Part shown: piece by piece, positions 17,347 through 25,911 of the stretch
Layout of the letters: the number at the start of each line of letters is the position of its first letter
Position numbering within the stretch: the first letter of the stretch is position 1
Assembly (NCBI GenBank): GCA_036824265.1
Contig: DAITAL010000009.1
Coordinates: 1 to 47,381 of the forward strand
Source: JAAYZB01 sp937958685
Lineage (GTDB): Bacteria; Bacillota_I; Bacilli_A; Izemoplasmatales; Hujiaoplasmataceae
DNA: 47,381 nt
Direction of reading: 5' to 3'
The notes under the pieces: generated by a model
Told to the model about the DNA's origin: nothing
Database searches by the model: none
Seen by the model: only the letters and a program-made list of their open reading frames with translations
Position numbers and translations under genes: made by a program

Positions 17347-18006
17347 TCATCCTTTCACTAACTTATAAATGTCGGCGGGTGTATGGGCAAGGTATTCGGC
17401 TTTCGCCCGGATGAGTTCTTGTTTGGACCGGAACCCCCAGAGCGCGCCCACGGAAGTGATCTTGGCGTTGATGGCCGTTTCGATGTCGGTCTTGGTGTCG
17501 CCGACATAGAGAACGGCGGTTTTCGGAACCTTGAGGACCTCGATGATGTGCTCGATGGCCCGCGGATCCGGTTTTAGGGGAAACCCAGGTTGTTTACCCA
17601 TCACGACCTGGAAGAATTCCGGCAGGAAAAAGTGCTTCATCAGGCTGCCCACGTCCGCATCAGGCTTGTTCGAGAGCACGGCCATAACGACACCCAAAGC
17701 CTTCAACTCGACGATCAGATCGATGATTCCGGGATATGGTCTAGTCTGTTCCAGCATCCTCCGGCGGTAGATGTCCAAATACTCGGTCTTGAGCTCAACT
17801 GGCTGTTTTGTCGTGATCTTGCGGCCGGAAACGAGCGATCCCAGCAGGTTGTCCACGCCCAAACCGACGAACTTTTTGATTTTGCGGACGGAATACGGCT
17901 TCTTGCCGTAACGCGCCAGGAGTTCGTTGCAGGCTGAGGCGATGTCGGCGATCGTGTCGAACAGCGTGCCGTCAAGGTCGAAGATCACGGCAGCATATCT
18001 ACTCAT
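17347..18006 (-). CDS. HAD hydrolase, phosphoglycolate phosphatase-like
   Basis: A 219-residue HAD-superfamily phosphatase with a C1-type helical cap. Motif I is DLDGTLFDT with nucleophile D10 and D12; motif II (VLSNKPD), the motif III lysine (LKPDPRAI) and motif IV (YVGDTKTDIETA) are intact. This looks most like Gph/PpaX phosphatases, which hydrolyse phosphoglycolate or PPi, but substrate cannot be assigned from sequence. Its start overlaps the rnhB stop by eight bases, and it is followed closely by tsaC. Confidence 0.88.
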   Translation of the reverse strand: MSRYAAVIFDLDGTLFDTIADIASACNELLARYGKKPYSVRKIKKFVGLGVDNLLGSLVSGRKITTKQPVELKTEYLDIYRRRMLEQTRPYPGIIDLIVELKALGVVMAVLSNKPDADVGSLMKHFFLPEFFQVVMGKQPGFPLKPDPRAIEHIIEVLKVPKTAVLYVGDTKTDIETAINAKITSVGALWGFRSKQELIRAKAEYLAHTPADIYKLVKG

Positions 18007-18637
18007 GGGTATCACCTCGGAAGTCGAAGCCGAGCTGGCGCACCAGTCGGCTTTTGATCGGTTTGAAGGAGCGGCGGTGGATGTCAAGGATGCCCAATTT
18101 GTCGATCGCCTGCAGATGTTCCCTGGTCGGGTAGCCCATGTGCCTGGCGAATCCGTAACCGGGATAAAGTTTGGACAACTCGCGCATGTGGGCGTCCCTG
18201 GCGGTTTTGGCGAGGATCGAGGCCGCAGCGATCGACACCGACAGCGCGTCGCCTTTGATGATCGCCAGCACCGGAATCTTGGAAGCTGGCAGTCGCATCG
18301 CATCGGTGAGGATGTAGTCCGGCGCGAGGGACAGTTTTTTAACGGCCTCGACCATGGCCTTCCGCGAGGCTTCGAGGATGTTGATGGCGTCGATCTCGGC
18401 GACATCGACGAAGGCGATGGCATAGGCAAGTGCCTGGGTCCGGATCAATTCGGCGAGCCTTTCCCGCGTTTTTGCCGTCAGGGTTTTCGAGTCGGCGATC
18501 CCGGGGATCGGCTTGGCCGGATCGAGGATCACGGCCGCGGCGACGACAGGTCCGGCGAGCGGGCCCCGTCCCGCCTCGTCGGTGCCGCAGATATGGTTAT
18601 AGCCTTGATCCAGAAGTTCGCGCTCAAAGCGATCCAT
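17999..18637 (-). CDS. rnhB: Ribonuclease HII
   Basis: RNase HII nicks RNA-DNA hybrids and removes single ribonucleotides from DNA. The catalytic Asp-Glu pair is in GTDEAGRGPLAGPVV (D20, E21), with the DSKTLT motif and downstream Asp residues (ILTDAMRLP) present. The ATG at 18637 has GAGAGGG nine bases upstream; a TTG at 18655 is possible. It overlaps the end of rbgA by 14 bases, and rbgA-rnhB is a common Firmicute pair. Confidence 0.95.
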   Translation of the reverse strand: MDRFERELLDQGYNHICGTDEAGRGPLAGPVVAAAVILDPAKPIPGIADSKTLTAKTRERLAELIRTQALAYAIAFVDVAEIDAINILEASRKAMVEAVKKLSLAPDYILTDAMRLPASKIPVLAIIKGDALSVSIAAASILAKTARDAHMRELSKLYPGYGFARHMGYPTREHLQAIDKLGILDIHRRSFKPIKSRLVRQLGFDFRGDTHE

Positions 18638-19490
18638 CGTCGGTGACCCTCTCAATCGAAAGCGGCCCGAACATCAGGTGGCGAAAGTCGTGGAGGAAAA
18701 GTTTGCAGACGCGCTCATGATCGATCAGACCGCCGGCAAGCAGGCAGCCCCGGACTTTGCCGATGTCCTCCAAGAGCGTCAGCGGCTCCGCGGATTCCAC
18801 AGACGGGATGCCGTATCTTTCCTTCAGTCTGGCGGGATAGCGGGAAGCTAGCAGTCCGATGCCATAAAGGGCGACTTCCTCCAGCGGAAAGACCTCTTCC
18901 TTGATCGAACCGACCAGGGCGAGATGCTTGGCGACCGTCTCGCTTTCGAAGCGCGGCCAGAGGATGCCGGGATTGTCGAGCAATTCAAGATCGTTGCCAG
19001 CCCGCAGGTACACCTGCATTCGCGTGATTCCGGGGATGTCGCCGGTCTTGGCCTTGTTTTTCCCGGCCAGCCGGTTGATGAACTGGGATTTGCCGACGTT
19101 GGGGATGCCGAGAACCATACCGCGGAACGGGCGGGGTTTCATCCCCTTTTTGCTTTCTTTCTCCCGCAATGCTCTAAGTATCTCATTGGTTTTGCTCATG
19201 ATCGCCGGCAGCGGCGATCCCGTCAGGGAGTTTACCGCCAGCGCGGGTTCGCCGCGACTTGCGAAATGGTCGATGAATTTCCTGGTCTCGGCCGGATCGG
19301 CGAGATCAGCTTTGTTCAGGATGATCAGCCTGGGCTTTTTCCGAGTGATCTCGTTGATCAGGGGATTTCGGGAAGAAAGGGGGATCCTGGCGTCAAGCAG
19401 TTCGTAGACGATGTCCACGAGTTTCAGTTTTTCCTCGACTTGTCTTCTGGCCTTGGCCATGTGGCCGGGAAACCATTGGATCTGGGTCAT
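18624..19490 (-). CDS. rbgA: Ribosome biogenesis GTPase A
   Basis: RbgA (YlqF) is needed for late 50S subunit assembly. It is a circularly permuted GTPase: NKAD (G4, residues 59-62) comes before the P-loop GIPNVGKS (129-136), and DNPG (G3, 172-175) follows. The N-terminal IQWFPGHMAKARR is the family signature. A C-terminal helical ANTAR-like domain fills the remainder of the 288 residues. The ATG at 19490 is eight bases after AGGAG; ATG at 19496 is too close. Confidence 0.95.
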   Translation of the reverse strand: MTQIQWFPGHMAKARRQVEEKLKLVDIVYELLDARIPLSSRNPLINEITRKKPRLIILNKADLADPAETRKFIDHFASRGEPALAVNSLTGSPLPAIMSKTNEILRALREKESKKGMKPRPFRGMVLGIPNVGKSQFINRLAGKNKAKTGDIPGITRMQVYLRAGNDLELLDNPGILWPRFESETVAKHLALVGSIKEEVFPLEEVALYGIGLLASRYPARLKERYGIPSVESAEPLTLLEDIGKVRGCLLAGGLIDHERVCKLFLHDFRHLMFGPLSIERVTDDGSL

Positions 19491-19505
19491 GGACATCTCT
19501 CCTTC

Positions 19506-20288
19506 CTACCTGCGGGGATAAATCACTTTCCCGAGCACCTCGTCCTCGCTGACGAGACCGAAATAGCGGGAATCGTGGGAATTGGTGCGGTTGTCGCCAA
19601 GAACGAAATACATTCCCTGCGGAATTTCGCCATCATAGGCGAGATAACCGGATCTGATCGAACTCTCGATGAGGTTTCCGTTGACATAGACGCCGGTCTC
19701 GTCGACGACGAGATGGTCGCCGCCCATGGCGACCAGGCGTTTGATCAGTTTGTCGGCTTTTTGGATGATGACGACATCACCAGCGGCATATGTCGTCTCC
19801 AAATGGTAGATGATCGTGAACTCCCCGTCCGCATATGTCGGTTCCATCGAGGAACCGTTGACGTACGCGAACCCCAGAAAGAAACCGTTGATGATGATGA
19901 CCAGCGTCATGAACACCGGCACGATCCCGAGCAAATCGAAAACGGCATACTGCCGCTTGAGTCCGAGATTTTCCTGTTGCTTTCGTTTTTGCGGCCATAG
20001 GCGCCAATAGACGATCCGCAAGCTGAACCACAACAGATAAAGAAAACTCAGGATGATGAACACGTGAGTTCCCGAGCGGAAAATTTGACCCGCCTGCGGA
20101 AGATGCGGGTCGCTGTCGAAGAGGTTGAAGATGTAGAGCGGCTCCGTGGCGAGCACAAAGGTCATCGCCACCCCAAAGACGATCAATACGAGCGCGACAA
20201 GCGCTTGTCGAAAGGCTTTGGCGTAAGGGATGGCCGCCGGTGCCGATGCCGGTGCTTCGTCGGGCATTTTTTCTATGGGTATCATCAT
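19506..20288 (-). CDS. lepB: Signal peptidase I with extra N-terminal membrane segments
   Basis: LepB removes signal peptides from exported proteins. The serine-lysine dyad is visible: S147 in NGSSMEPT and K183 in IKRLVAMGGD, followed by the GDNRTNSHDSRYFG box E (about 231-244). At 260 residues it has three hydrophobic segments (about 28-48, 74-95 and 115-138) before the catalytic domain. B. subtilis SipS has one and E. coli LepB two. The start ATG lies next to the ftsK stop with no clear Shine-Dalgarno, so coupling with ftsK is likely. Confidence 0.92.
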   Translation of the reverse strand: MMIPIEKMPDEAPASAPAAIPYAKAFRQALVALVLIVFGVAMTFVLATEPLYIFNLFDSDPHLPQAGQIFRSGTHVFIILSFLYLLWFSLRIVYWRLWPQKRKQQENLGLKRQYAVFDLLGIVPVFMTLVIIINGFFLGFAYVNGSSMEPTYADGEFTIIYHLETTYAAGDVVIIQKADKLIKRLVAMGGDHLVVDETGVYVNGNLIESSIRSGYLAYDGEIPQGMYFVLGDNRTNSHDSRYFGLVSEDEVLGKVIYPRR

Positions 20289-22430
20289 TTATCTTGATAA
20301 TCTTTCGAGGATTTCCTCCAGGCGCGCATAACCGACCAGCACTTCTCTCGGCTTGGTTCCGGCGCTCGAGGATACGATCCCGTGGACTTCGAGGCTGCCG
20401 ACGATCTGGGCGGCGCGGTTGAACCCGATGCCGAATTCCTGGGTAATCTTGTTCAGCGAGCATTTGTCCTCGCTCACGACGAAGCGGGCGACATCCTTGA
20501 ACAACTCGTCCAATTCTCCGGTGTCTTCAGCGTTCTTGGCCGCCTGGAGCAGGCTGTCGTGGGTGAACAGGTATTGCGGATAGGCCTGGTTTTTGATGAA
20601 AGCGGTGATTTCTTCGATTTCCTCAGGTGAGAGATAAGCACCCTGCAATCGGCGGACAAGTCCGTTTTCGGATAGCAGCATGTCGCCCTTGCCAAGGAGT
20701 TTCTCCGCGCCCGTCATGTCAAGAACGACAGAGGAATCGGTGGAAGATGGGACCCGGAAGGCAAACCGGGTGGGAATGTTGGCTTTGATCGAGCCCTTGA
20801 GGATGTCGGCTGATGGTCTTTGGGTCGCGAGCAGGAGATGGATCCCGACCGCCCGGGATTTCTGCGTCAGTTTGAGGATATTTTCCTCGACATCGGCACC
20901 GCCGGTGATCAGCAGGTCGGAGGCTTCCTCGACGATCACCACGATCCGTGGCATCAATTCGAAATCGCTGTCTTGCGCACGCCGGCGGTAGTAGTCCTTG
21001 ACATTGACCGCGCGGAAGCGCTTCAGGACATCGTAACGGCGTTCCATTTCGGCGACCGCCCACTTCAGGGCTTCGATGGCCTTTTTGACTTCATCGATGA
21101 TCGGGGTGACCAAATGGGGGATGTCGGCAAATTGCTGCAGATCGACTTTCTTCGGATCGATGAGCATCAATTTGACCTGGTCGGGCTTGTTCTTGAGGAG
21201 GATGCTGGCGATGATCGAGGCGATGCAGACGGATTTCCCGCTTTGCGTCGAACCGGCGACGAGCCCGTGGGGCATCGTCTCGATCGACGTGTAGACGGGG
21301 TTGGCGTCAATGTCAAGGCCGACGGCCAGCATCAACGGATCGTCGGCGAGCAGGAACTGGGGATGATCGGCGACATCGCCGAAGAAAACCGATTCGCGGA
21401 CCTGGTTCGGAACCTCGATGCCAACCGTGTTCTTGCCCGGGATCGGGGCTTCGATTCTGAGACCAAGGGCGGAAAGGCTCATCTGGATGTTGTCCGAGAT
21501 CGCCGTGATCCGTTTCGTCTGGACACCAGCCCCCAGGGAGACCTCGTATCTGGTGACGGTCGGTCCTTTGGTGTAGTTGGTGACTTCGCCATCGATGTCG
21601 AAGGAAAGCAAGGTCTGGTTGATGACATCGATGTTGTGCTTGACCCATTCGGGTTCGACATCGGTTTTCTCCCGGCTCTTGCGGAGCAGTTCCACCGGCG
21701 GTAGCAAGTATCCCTCATAACCAAGGTTTGCGGGTTTTGGCTGTCCGAGATCATGGTCAACTGCCGGTTCGGCCTTTGCGGGCTCGTACTCGCGGTATTC
21801 GAAATCATCGGCGAAAACCGGTCGTATCTGGTCCGGTTTGCGCTCGGGAGTATCCTCTTGGTACAAGATGTCCTCTTCCTCGGCGATCGGACCGAACCGG
21901 TCGCTGTCGAGTTCACCGGCTTTTTTGATGTCGTGCAGAACCTCATCGACCTCGTGTCCCTTTTCGGTCTCCGCCTCGAATTCCCTCGCTTTCGCGAAGA
22001 AGTCGTCGAGCGGGACTTCCGTCGCCGAAGGTTTGACGGTGGCTTCCTCCACTGGTTTTTCCTGTTTGCGTTTGAGGAGATCCTCGACGGCGAGTTCCTT
22101 GCTGTGGATCTTGCGCATGTCTTCGTTGTTGACGCTCAGGAATTCGTAATAGGAATTGCCATAGCGGCGCTTCGCCTCTTCTTTGGTCAGTTTCTTGTCT
22201 TTGCGGAAGGCGTCGTACTTCTTGTCGATGTCGCCGTAGAATTTGCGGTCGTTGGGGACGATGATCTCGTCTTTGACGGACTTGCCGAAAATCGGTGAAA
22301 CAAATTTCTGCTTCAGCGTTTCCTTGTCCGCCAGCTTGGTGATCTGGGGAATGTAGAACGTCCGGGTGTCTTCGGTCCGGGATAAACCCGGCACGATCCT
22401 CTCCGGCAGTTTCCGTTGCTTGCGTTTCAT
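20289..22430 (-). CDS. ftsK: FtsK/SpoIIIE-type DNA translocase lacking the N-terminal membrane domain
   Basis: The protein has 713 residues. Residues 1 to about 260 are hydrophilic and charged with no membrane span, including a VSPIFGKSV segment near residue 43. The alpha domain follows, then the motor: Walker A AGSTQSGKSV (about 392-401), the LIDPKKVDL block, Walker B region IVVIVEEASDLL (about 496-507) and ATQRPSADILKG. A C-terminal gamma winged helix (about 640-700) would read oriented DNA motifs. Canonical FtsK/SpoIIIE has four N-terminal spans and a DE Walker B pair; here the pair is EE. It starts ten bases after an unknown one-span membrane protein, a possible anchor. GGGGG lies six bases before the ATG. 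Chromosome translocation is expected. Confidence 0.93.
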   Translation of the reverse strand: MKRKQRKLPERIVPGLSRTEDTRTFYIPQITKLADKETLKQKFVSPIFGKSVKDEIIVPNDRKFYGDIDKKYDAFRKDKKLTKEEAKRRYGNSYYEFLSVNNEDMRKIHSKELAVEDLLKRKQEKPVEEATVKPSATEVPLDDFFAKAREFEAETEKGHEVDEVLHDIKKAGELDSDRFGPIAEEEDILYQEDTPERKPDQIRPVFADDFEYREYEPAKAEPAVDHDLGQPKPANLGYEGYLLPPVELLRKSREKTDVEPEWVKHNIDVINQTLLSFDIDGEVTNYTKGPTVTRYEVSLGAGVQTKRITAISDNIQMSLSALGLRIEAPIPGKNTVGIEVPNQVRESVFFGDVADHPQFLLADDPLMLAVGLDIDANPVYTSIETMPHGLVAGSTQSGKSVCIASIIASILLKNKPDQVKLMLIDPKKVDLQQFADIPHLVTPIIDEVKKAIEALKWAVAEMERRYDVLKRFRAVNVKDYYRRRAQDSDFELMPRIVVIVEEASDLLITGGADVEENILKLTQKSRAVGIHLLLATQRPSADILKGSIKANIPTRFAFRVPSSTDSSVVLDMTGAEKLLGKGDMLLSENGLVRRLQGAYLSPEEIEEITAFIKNQAYPQYLFTHDSLLQAAKNAEDTGELDELFKDVARFVVSEDKCSLNKITQEFGIGFNRAAQIVGSLEVHGIVSSSAGTKPREVLVGYARLEEILERLSR

Positions 22431-22440
22431 GGGAGGCCCC

Positions 22441-23238
22441 CTATTCCTTGGTTTCCGGCTCGGCTTCGACCACTGCCTCGGCAAGGTCGCCGAGTTTGGC
22501 TACAATCTGGTCTTCGTCGTCCGGATCCTGAAACAGTTTCTTGCTGTAGATCTTGTTGGTTTCTTCGCCGATGATCTCGATGATCATCTTGCAGACTTCC
22601 TTGGTCACGAGCGTGACCGAGGGCTTGATCGTCAGTTTTCGGAACCAGTAGATCGGATTGGCGTAGTTGAGCACCGCCCTGGTGGCCGAATACAGTTTGG
22701 AAACCTGGTATTTGCGGCTGAGTTTCATCAGTTTGGAATTGTCGAGCGCTTTTTTCTTTTCGAGGATGTTGACGATCGTCGAGATCCGCGAATTCTTGAA
22801 ATGCCTGATGATCTTGCCGTCGACGATCTTCTCGATCCTTTTCGTCACGTATTCGGTAAGGTCGAGGATCTCCTGGATCGACAACTCGTACATCGGATAC
22901 TTCGATTCCGGAAAGTAGTAATGGGCGATCTCCTGCATCAGTTCCATCGAGAGGTCGATCGCCACCCGGAAGTAGGCGTTGTCGGTGAATTTGACAGTGT
23001 CGACGAGTTCTTTCTGCTTGGCCTCGACCATCGCCCGGACTGTCTGGTCGGCGAGCGGGGTTTCCTTGCTCAAGAAGATCTTTTTCCGGTTTCTTCGGCC
23101 CGTGACCAGGAAATAACCGAGAAACAGCGTCAGCAGCACGAACCCAGTCAACATCCCCAGAATGAAATTCCGGATGTCGGGCCAGGTGACAGCCAGAACA
23201 TGCAATTGTCCAAATCCCGCCAGCAGTCTTCCGACCAT
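22441..23238 (-). CDS. Uncharacterised one-span membrane protein upstream of ftsK
   Basis: I do not recognise this family. The 265-residue protein has one strong membrane segment (about residues 26-47, NFILGMLTGFVLLTLFLGYF), a basic RRNRKK stop-transfer cluster and about 215 mostly helical cytoplasmic residues. A notable stretch near 190-235 contains NYANPIYWFRKL and IIGEETNKIYSKKLF, and the C terminus is acidic. The ATG at 23238 has GAGGTGG six bases upstream. It is first in a unit continuing into ftsK ten bases later, which lacks its own membrane domain. A membrane partner role for FtsK is speculation from position. Confidence 0.8.
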   Translation of the reverse strand: MVGRLLAGFGQLHVLAVTWPDIRNFILGMLTGFVLLTLFLGYFLVTGRRNRKKIFLSKETPLADQTVRAMVEAKQKELVDTVKFTDNAYFRVAIDLSMELMQEIAHYYFPESKYPMYELSIQEILDLTEYVTKRIEKIVDGKIIRHFKNSRISTIVNILEKKKALDNSKLMKLSRKYQVSKLYSATRAVLNYANPIYWFRKLTIKPSVTLVTKEVCKMIIEIIGEETNKIYSKKLFQDPDDEDQIVAKLGDLAEAVVEAEPETKE

Positions 23239-23263
23239 GGGGATCCACCTCGCTATCATAAAA

Positions 23264-23292
23264 ATTATATCTTATCTACGGCCAATAATCAA
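23264..23292 (-). promoter_or_regulatory. Promoter of the membrane protein-ftsK-lepB-rbgA-rnhB unit
   Basis: On the minus strand TTGATT (23287..23292) and TATAAT (23264..23269) are spaced by 17 bases. It is divergent from the plus-strand promoter 11 bases away. Confidence 0.72.
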
Positions 23293-23303
23293 CAAGTTAT
23301 CAA

Positions 23304-23332
23304 TTGCCAATTCCGGCGCGCTGTGAGATAAT
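23304..23332 (+). promoter_or_regulatory. Promoter of the plus-strand HAD gene
   Basis: TTGCCA (23304..23309) and GATAAT (23327..23332) are spaced by 17 bases, with a TG extended -10. The start codon at 23349 leaves a very short leader holding AAAGGTGAG. Confidence 0.55.
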
Positions 23333-23348
23333 GATAAAAGGTGAGACG

Positions 23349-24167
23349 ATGAGAAAGTATCTGATAGCCCTCGATCTTGACGGGACGATCCTTTATGATT
23401 TCGATACCATCAGCGACGAATTGAGCGCTTTTTTGCTCAGAGTGCAACAAGATGGCCACCGGATCGTGATCGCGACGGGGCGTCCATACCGAAGTTCCAA
23501 ATTCGCCTACGAGCGGTTCCGCCTGGACACGCCGATCATCAACTACAACGGCGGTCTGATCACCCATCCGGGGGATGCGGGGTTTCCCACAGTCAATTTC
23601 ACGATCCGCAAGGAAGCGATCATCGACATCTTCGAAAGCAACGTCGAGCATATCCGCAACGCGTTCAGCGAAGTCAAGGACGCGATCTATTTGTTCCGGG
23701 AGGAAAAGGCGATCGAACCGCTCTTGCATGTTGGTGGCGCCTCCCTCATCAAGGTCGGCCACCTGATGGATACGCTGGTGGATGACCCGAACGGCTTCAT
23801 CATCATCGGGAAACCCGGACAAGGACAGAAGATCGCCGACTATGTGCGGGCGAAATACAACGGTGAGGTCTTGTCGCGGATCTGGGATCTTAAGGGCGAA
23901 TACGACTCGATCGTGGAGATCTTCACGCCGGAATCGAACAAAGGCAAGGGATTGCGCCACGTCGCCGAGTATCTCGGCTACGACCAGGGCGATGTGATCG
24001 CGATCGGCGACGGGCACAACGACATCGAGATGCTCGAATACGCCGCCTTGGGCGTCGCCGTCAGGAACAGCCATCCGGAATTGCTGGCGGTGGCCGATAT
24101 TGTTTTGGATAAAACCGCTAAAGAAAACGCGGTGGCCGATTTTCTGAAATCATTTCTCAATTATTGA
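23349..24167 (+). CDS. Cof-type HAD-IIB phosphatase
   Basis: This is the only gene on the plus strand. The 272-residue protein has HAD motif I at the N terminus (ALDLDGTIL, D9 and D11), motif II (IATGRPY), a type C2b cap, and the motif IV block AIGDGHNDIEMLEYA. Cof/YidA-family enzymes dephosphorylate sugar phosphates, flavin nucleotides or other small phosphoesters; the substrate here cannot be read from sequence. The ATG at 23349 follows AAAGGTGAG. It diverges from the ftsK unit and converges on ffh, with a shared terminator at its end. Confidence 0.92.
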   Translation: MRKYLIALDLDGTILYDFDTISDELSAFLLRVQQDGHRIVIATGRPYRSSKFAYERFRLDTPIINYNGGLITHPGDAGFPTVNFTIRKEAIIDIFESNVEHIRNAFSEVKDAIYLFREEKAIEPLLHVGGASLIKVGHLMDTLVDDPNGFIIIGKPGQGQKIADYVRAKYNGEVLSRIWDLKGEYDSIVEIFTPESNKGKGLRHVAEYLGYDQGDVIAIGDGHNDIEMLEYAALGVAVRNSHPELLAVADIVLDKTAKENAVADFLKSFLNY

Positions 24168-24169
24168 AA

Positions 24170-24200
24170 TAAAACATCATCCGGCCGGACGATGTTTTTT
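24170..24200. terminator. Bidirectional terminator between the HAD gene and ffh
   Basis: AACATC and GATGTT flank the self-complementary core TCCGGCCGGA, with one mismatch. A runs of A on the left and T on the right let it act on both strands. It lies between the convergent stops at 24167 and 24204. Confidence 0.88.
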
Positions 24201-24203
24201 GTA

Positions 24204-25574
24204 TCACTTCTTTTTGGGAATGAATCCTTGGGGATCTTGCATCCTATCCGTCAGCTTTTCCATCGACTGCGGGGACATCGAAGCGAACTGCTTCATCATT
24301 TTCTGCTGTTTCTCGAGCATTGCCATCAGGCGGTTGACTTCGGTCGAACTGCGACCGGAACCCTCGGCGATCCGGCGGCGGCGCGAACTGCTGCGTTCAA
24401 GCAGTTCTGGTTGCTTACGCTCCGCGGGCGTCATCGAACGGATGATCGCCTCGATGTAGACGAGTTGCTTGTCGTCGATCTTCTCCGAGTTGGCCAGCGC
24501 CGACATTCCCGGAAGAAACTTGAGGATCCCGGACAGCGCTCCCATCCGTTTGATCATCTTCAGTTGTTTGAGCAGATCGTTGTAGTTGAATTGGCCCGCG
24601 AGCATCTTCTCCATCATCGACATCGCTTCCGCCTCGTCGATTTCCTCGGTGGCTTTTTCGATCAGGGTGACGACATCGCCCATCCCCAATATCCGCGAGG
24701 CCATCCTCTCAGGATGAAAGATTTCGATGTCGGTCAGTTTTTCGCCGGTGCCGGCGAATTTGATCGGCACGCCCGTCACTTTCCGAACCGACAGCGCCGC
24801 TCCGCCACGGGTGTCGCCATCCAGTTTCGTGAGGATGCACCCGGTGACTTGCAGAGCTTCGTTGAAGGCCTTGGCGACGGTGACGGCGTCCTGGCCGGTC
24901 ATGGCGTCGATGGTGAGGAGGATCTCCTCGGGCTTGACGATGCGCTTGATCACAACCAACTCGTCCATCAGCGTCTCATTGATGTGCAGACGGCCGGCGG
25001 TGTCGATCACGACAAAATCAAAACCGCCGCTTTTGGCATGGGCGAGCGCTTCGGTGACGATTGCTTCCGGCTTTTGCCGGTCGCCTCTTTCAAAAACCTC
25101 GATCCCGAGCTGGGCGCCGACGGTCTTGAGCTGTTCGATTGCTGCAGGCCGGTAGATATCGGCCGCGACGAGCAGGGGTTTCCGGTCATGGTTCTTGCGG
25201 ATGAGACTGGCGAGTTTGGCCGCTGTCGTCGTCTTGCCGGTGCCTTGCAGGCCGACGAGCATGACGACGGTCGGACCCTTGTCCGCGAATTTCAGGGGCT
25301 CGGCCTCGGAGCCCATCAGCCGTTTGAGTTCATCGTTGACGACCTTGACGACCTGCTGGCCGGGATTGAGTCCTTTCAGGATCTTCTCACCCAACGCCAA
25401 TTCCCTGATCTCGTCGGTGAATTCCTTGACGACCTTGTAGTTGACATCCGCTTCGAGCAGGGACAGTCTGACCTCGCGGAGCATCTCCTCGATGTCGGTC
25501 TCGTTCAGTCTGGCTTTGCCCGTCAGGCGCCGAAACGCCATCTGGAAACGACTGGTCAGGTTTTCAAATGCCAT
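24204..25574 (-). CDS. ffh: Signal recognition particle protein Ffh
   Basis: Ffh binds 4.5S/6S RNA and hydrophobic signal sequences of nascent chains. The 456-residue protein has the N domain, the G domain with GLQGTGKTTTAAKL, DTAGRLHINE and TKLDGDTRGG, and a C-terminal Met-rich M domain (many Met between about 330 and 445, including RMGALSGILKFLPGM) with the SSSRRRRIAEGSG RNA-binding segment. Its start overlaps ylxM by 11 bases. It is last in ftsY-ylxM-ffh. Confidence 0.98.
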   Translation of the reverse strand: MAFENLTSRFQMAFRRLTGKARLNETDIEEMLREVRLSLLEADVNYKVVKEFTDEIRELALGEKILKGLNPGQQVVKVVNDELKRLMGSEAEPLKFADKGPTVVMLVGLQGTGKTTTAAKLASLIRKNHDRKPLLVAADIYRPAAIEQLKTVGAQLGIEVFERGDRQKPEAIVTEALAHAKSGGFDFVVIDTAGRLHINETLMDELVVIKRIVKPEEILLTIDAMTGQDAVTVAKAFNEALQVTGCILTKLDGDTRGGAALSVRKVTGVPIKFAGTGEKLTDIEIFHPERMASRILGMGDVVTLIEKATEEIDEAEAMSMMEKMLAGQFNYNDLLKQLKMIKRMGALSGILKFLPGMSALANSEKIDDKQLVYIEAIIRSMTPAERKQPELLERSSSRRRRIAEGSGRSSTEVNRLMAMLEKQQKMMKQFASMSPQSMEKLTDRMQDPQGFIPKKK

Positions 25575-25902
25575 TGTATCCCTCGATCTTTTCCAGCTCG
25601 CCGAGAAGTTCGACGAGTTGATTCTTCGTTAATTGTCCGCTTGCGCTTCGCAAAAGCTGCTGGCGTTTGTCCCGGCGTTTCAGGATGTGCAGTTTTTCCT
25701 CGTAGTAATCAAGGAATCCGGTGACGGTCTTGAGCTGTTCATGGACGGCGTTGCGGCTCACATCCATGATCTTGGCGATCTCGGACAGCGAGTAGTCGTC
25801 GAAATAGTAATACGAGAAATAGGCTCTCTGCTTGTCGGTAAGCAAAGCGCCATAAATGTCGTAAAGCTGGTGATACCTGATTTTCTCCTGCAATTGTTCC
25901 AT
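25564..25902 (-). CDS. ylxM: YlxM/p13-like putative SRP-associated helix-turn-helix protein
   Basis: A 112-residue protein with a sigma-70 region-4-like helix-turn-helix (LTDKQRAYFSYYYFDDYSLS, then EIAKIMDVSRNAVHEQLK). YlxM proteins are encoded beside ffh in Firmicutes and in streptococci modulate SRP GTPase activity or assembly. The ATG lies nine bases after ftsY and the end overlaps ffh, so the trio is probably coupled. Direct evidence for regulation of SRP is from other species. Confidence 0.9.
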   Translation of the reverse strand: MEQLQEKIRYHQLYDIYGALLTDKQRAYFSYYYFDDYSLSEIAKIMDVSRNAVHEQLKTVTGFLDYYEEKLHILKRRDKRQQLLRSASGQLTKNQLVELLGELEKIEGYNGI

Positions 25903-25911
25903 GGTTTCCCC

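Noticed and set aside
24192..25724. A 510-codon plus-strand open frame opposite ffh
   Set aside because: It mirrors the ffh codons, shows no domain or ribosome site, and starts in the terminator region.
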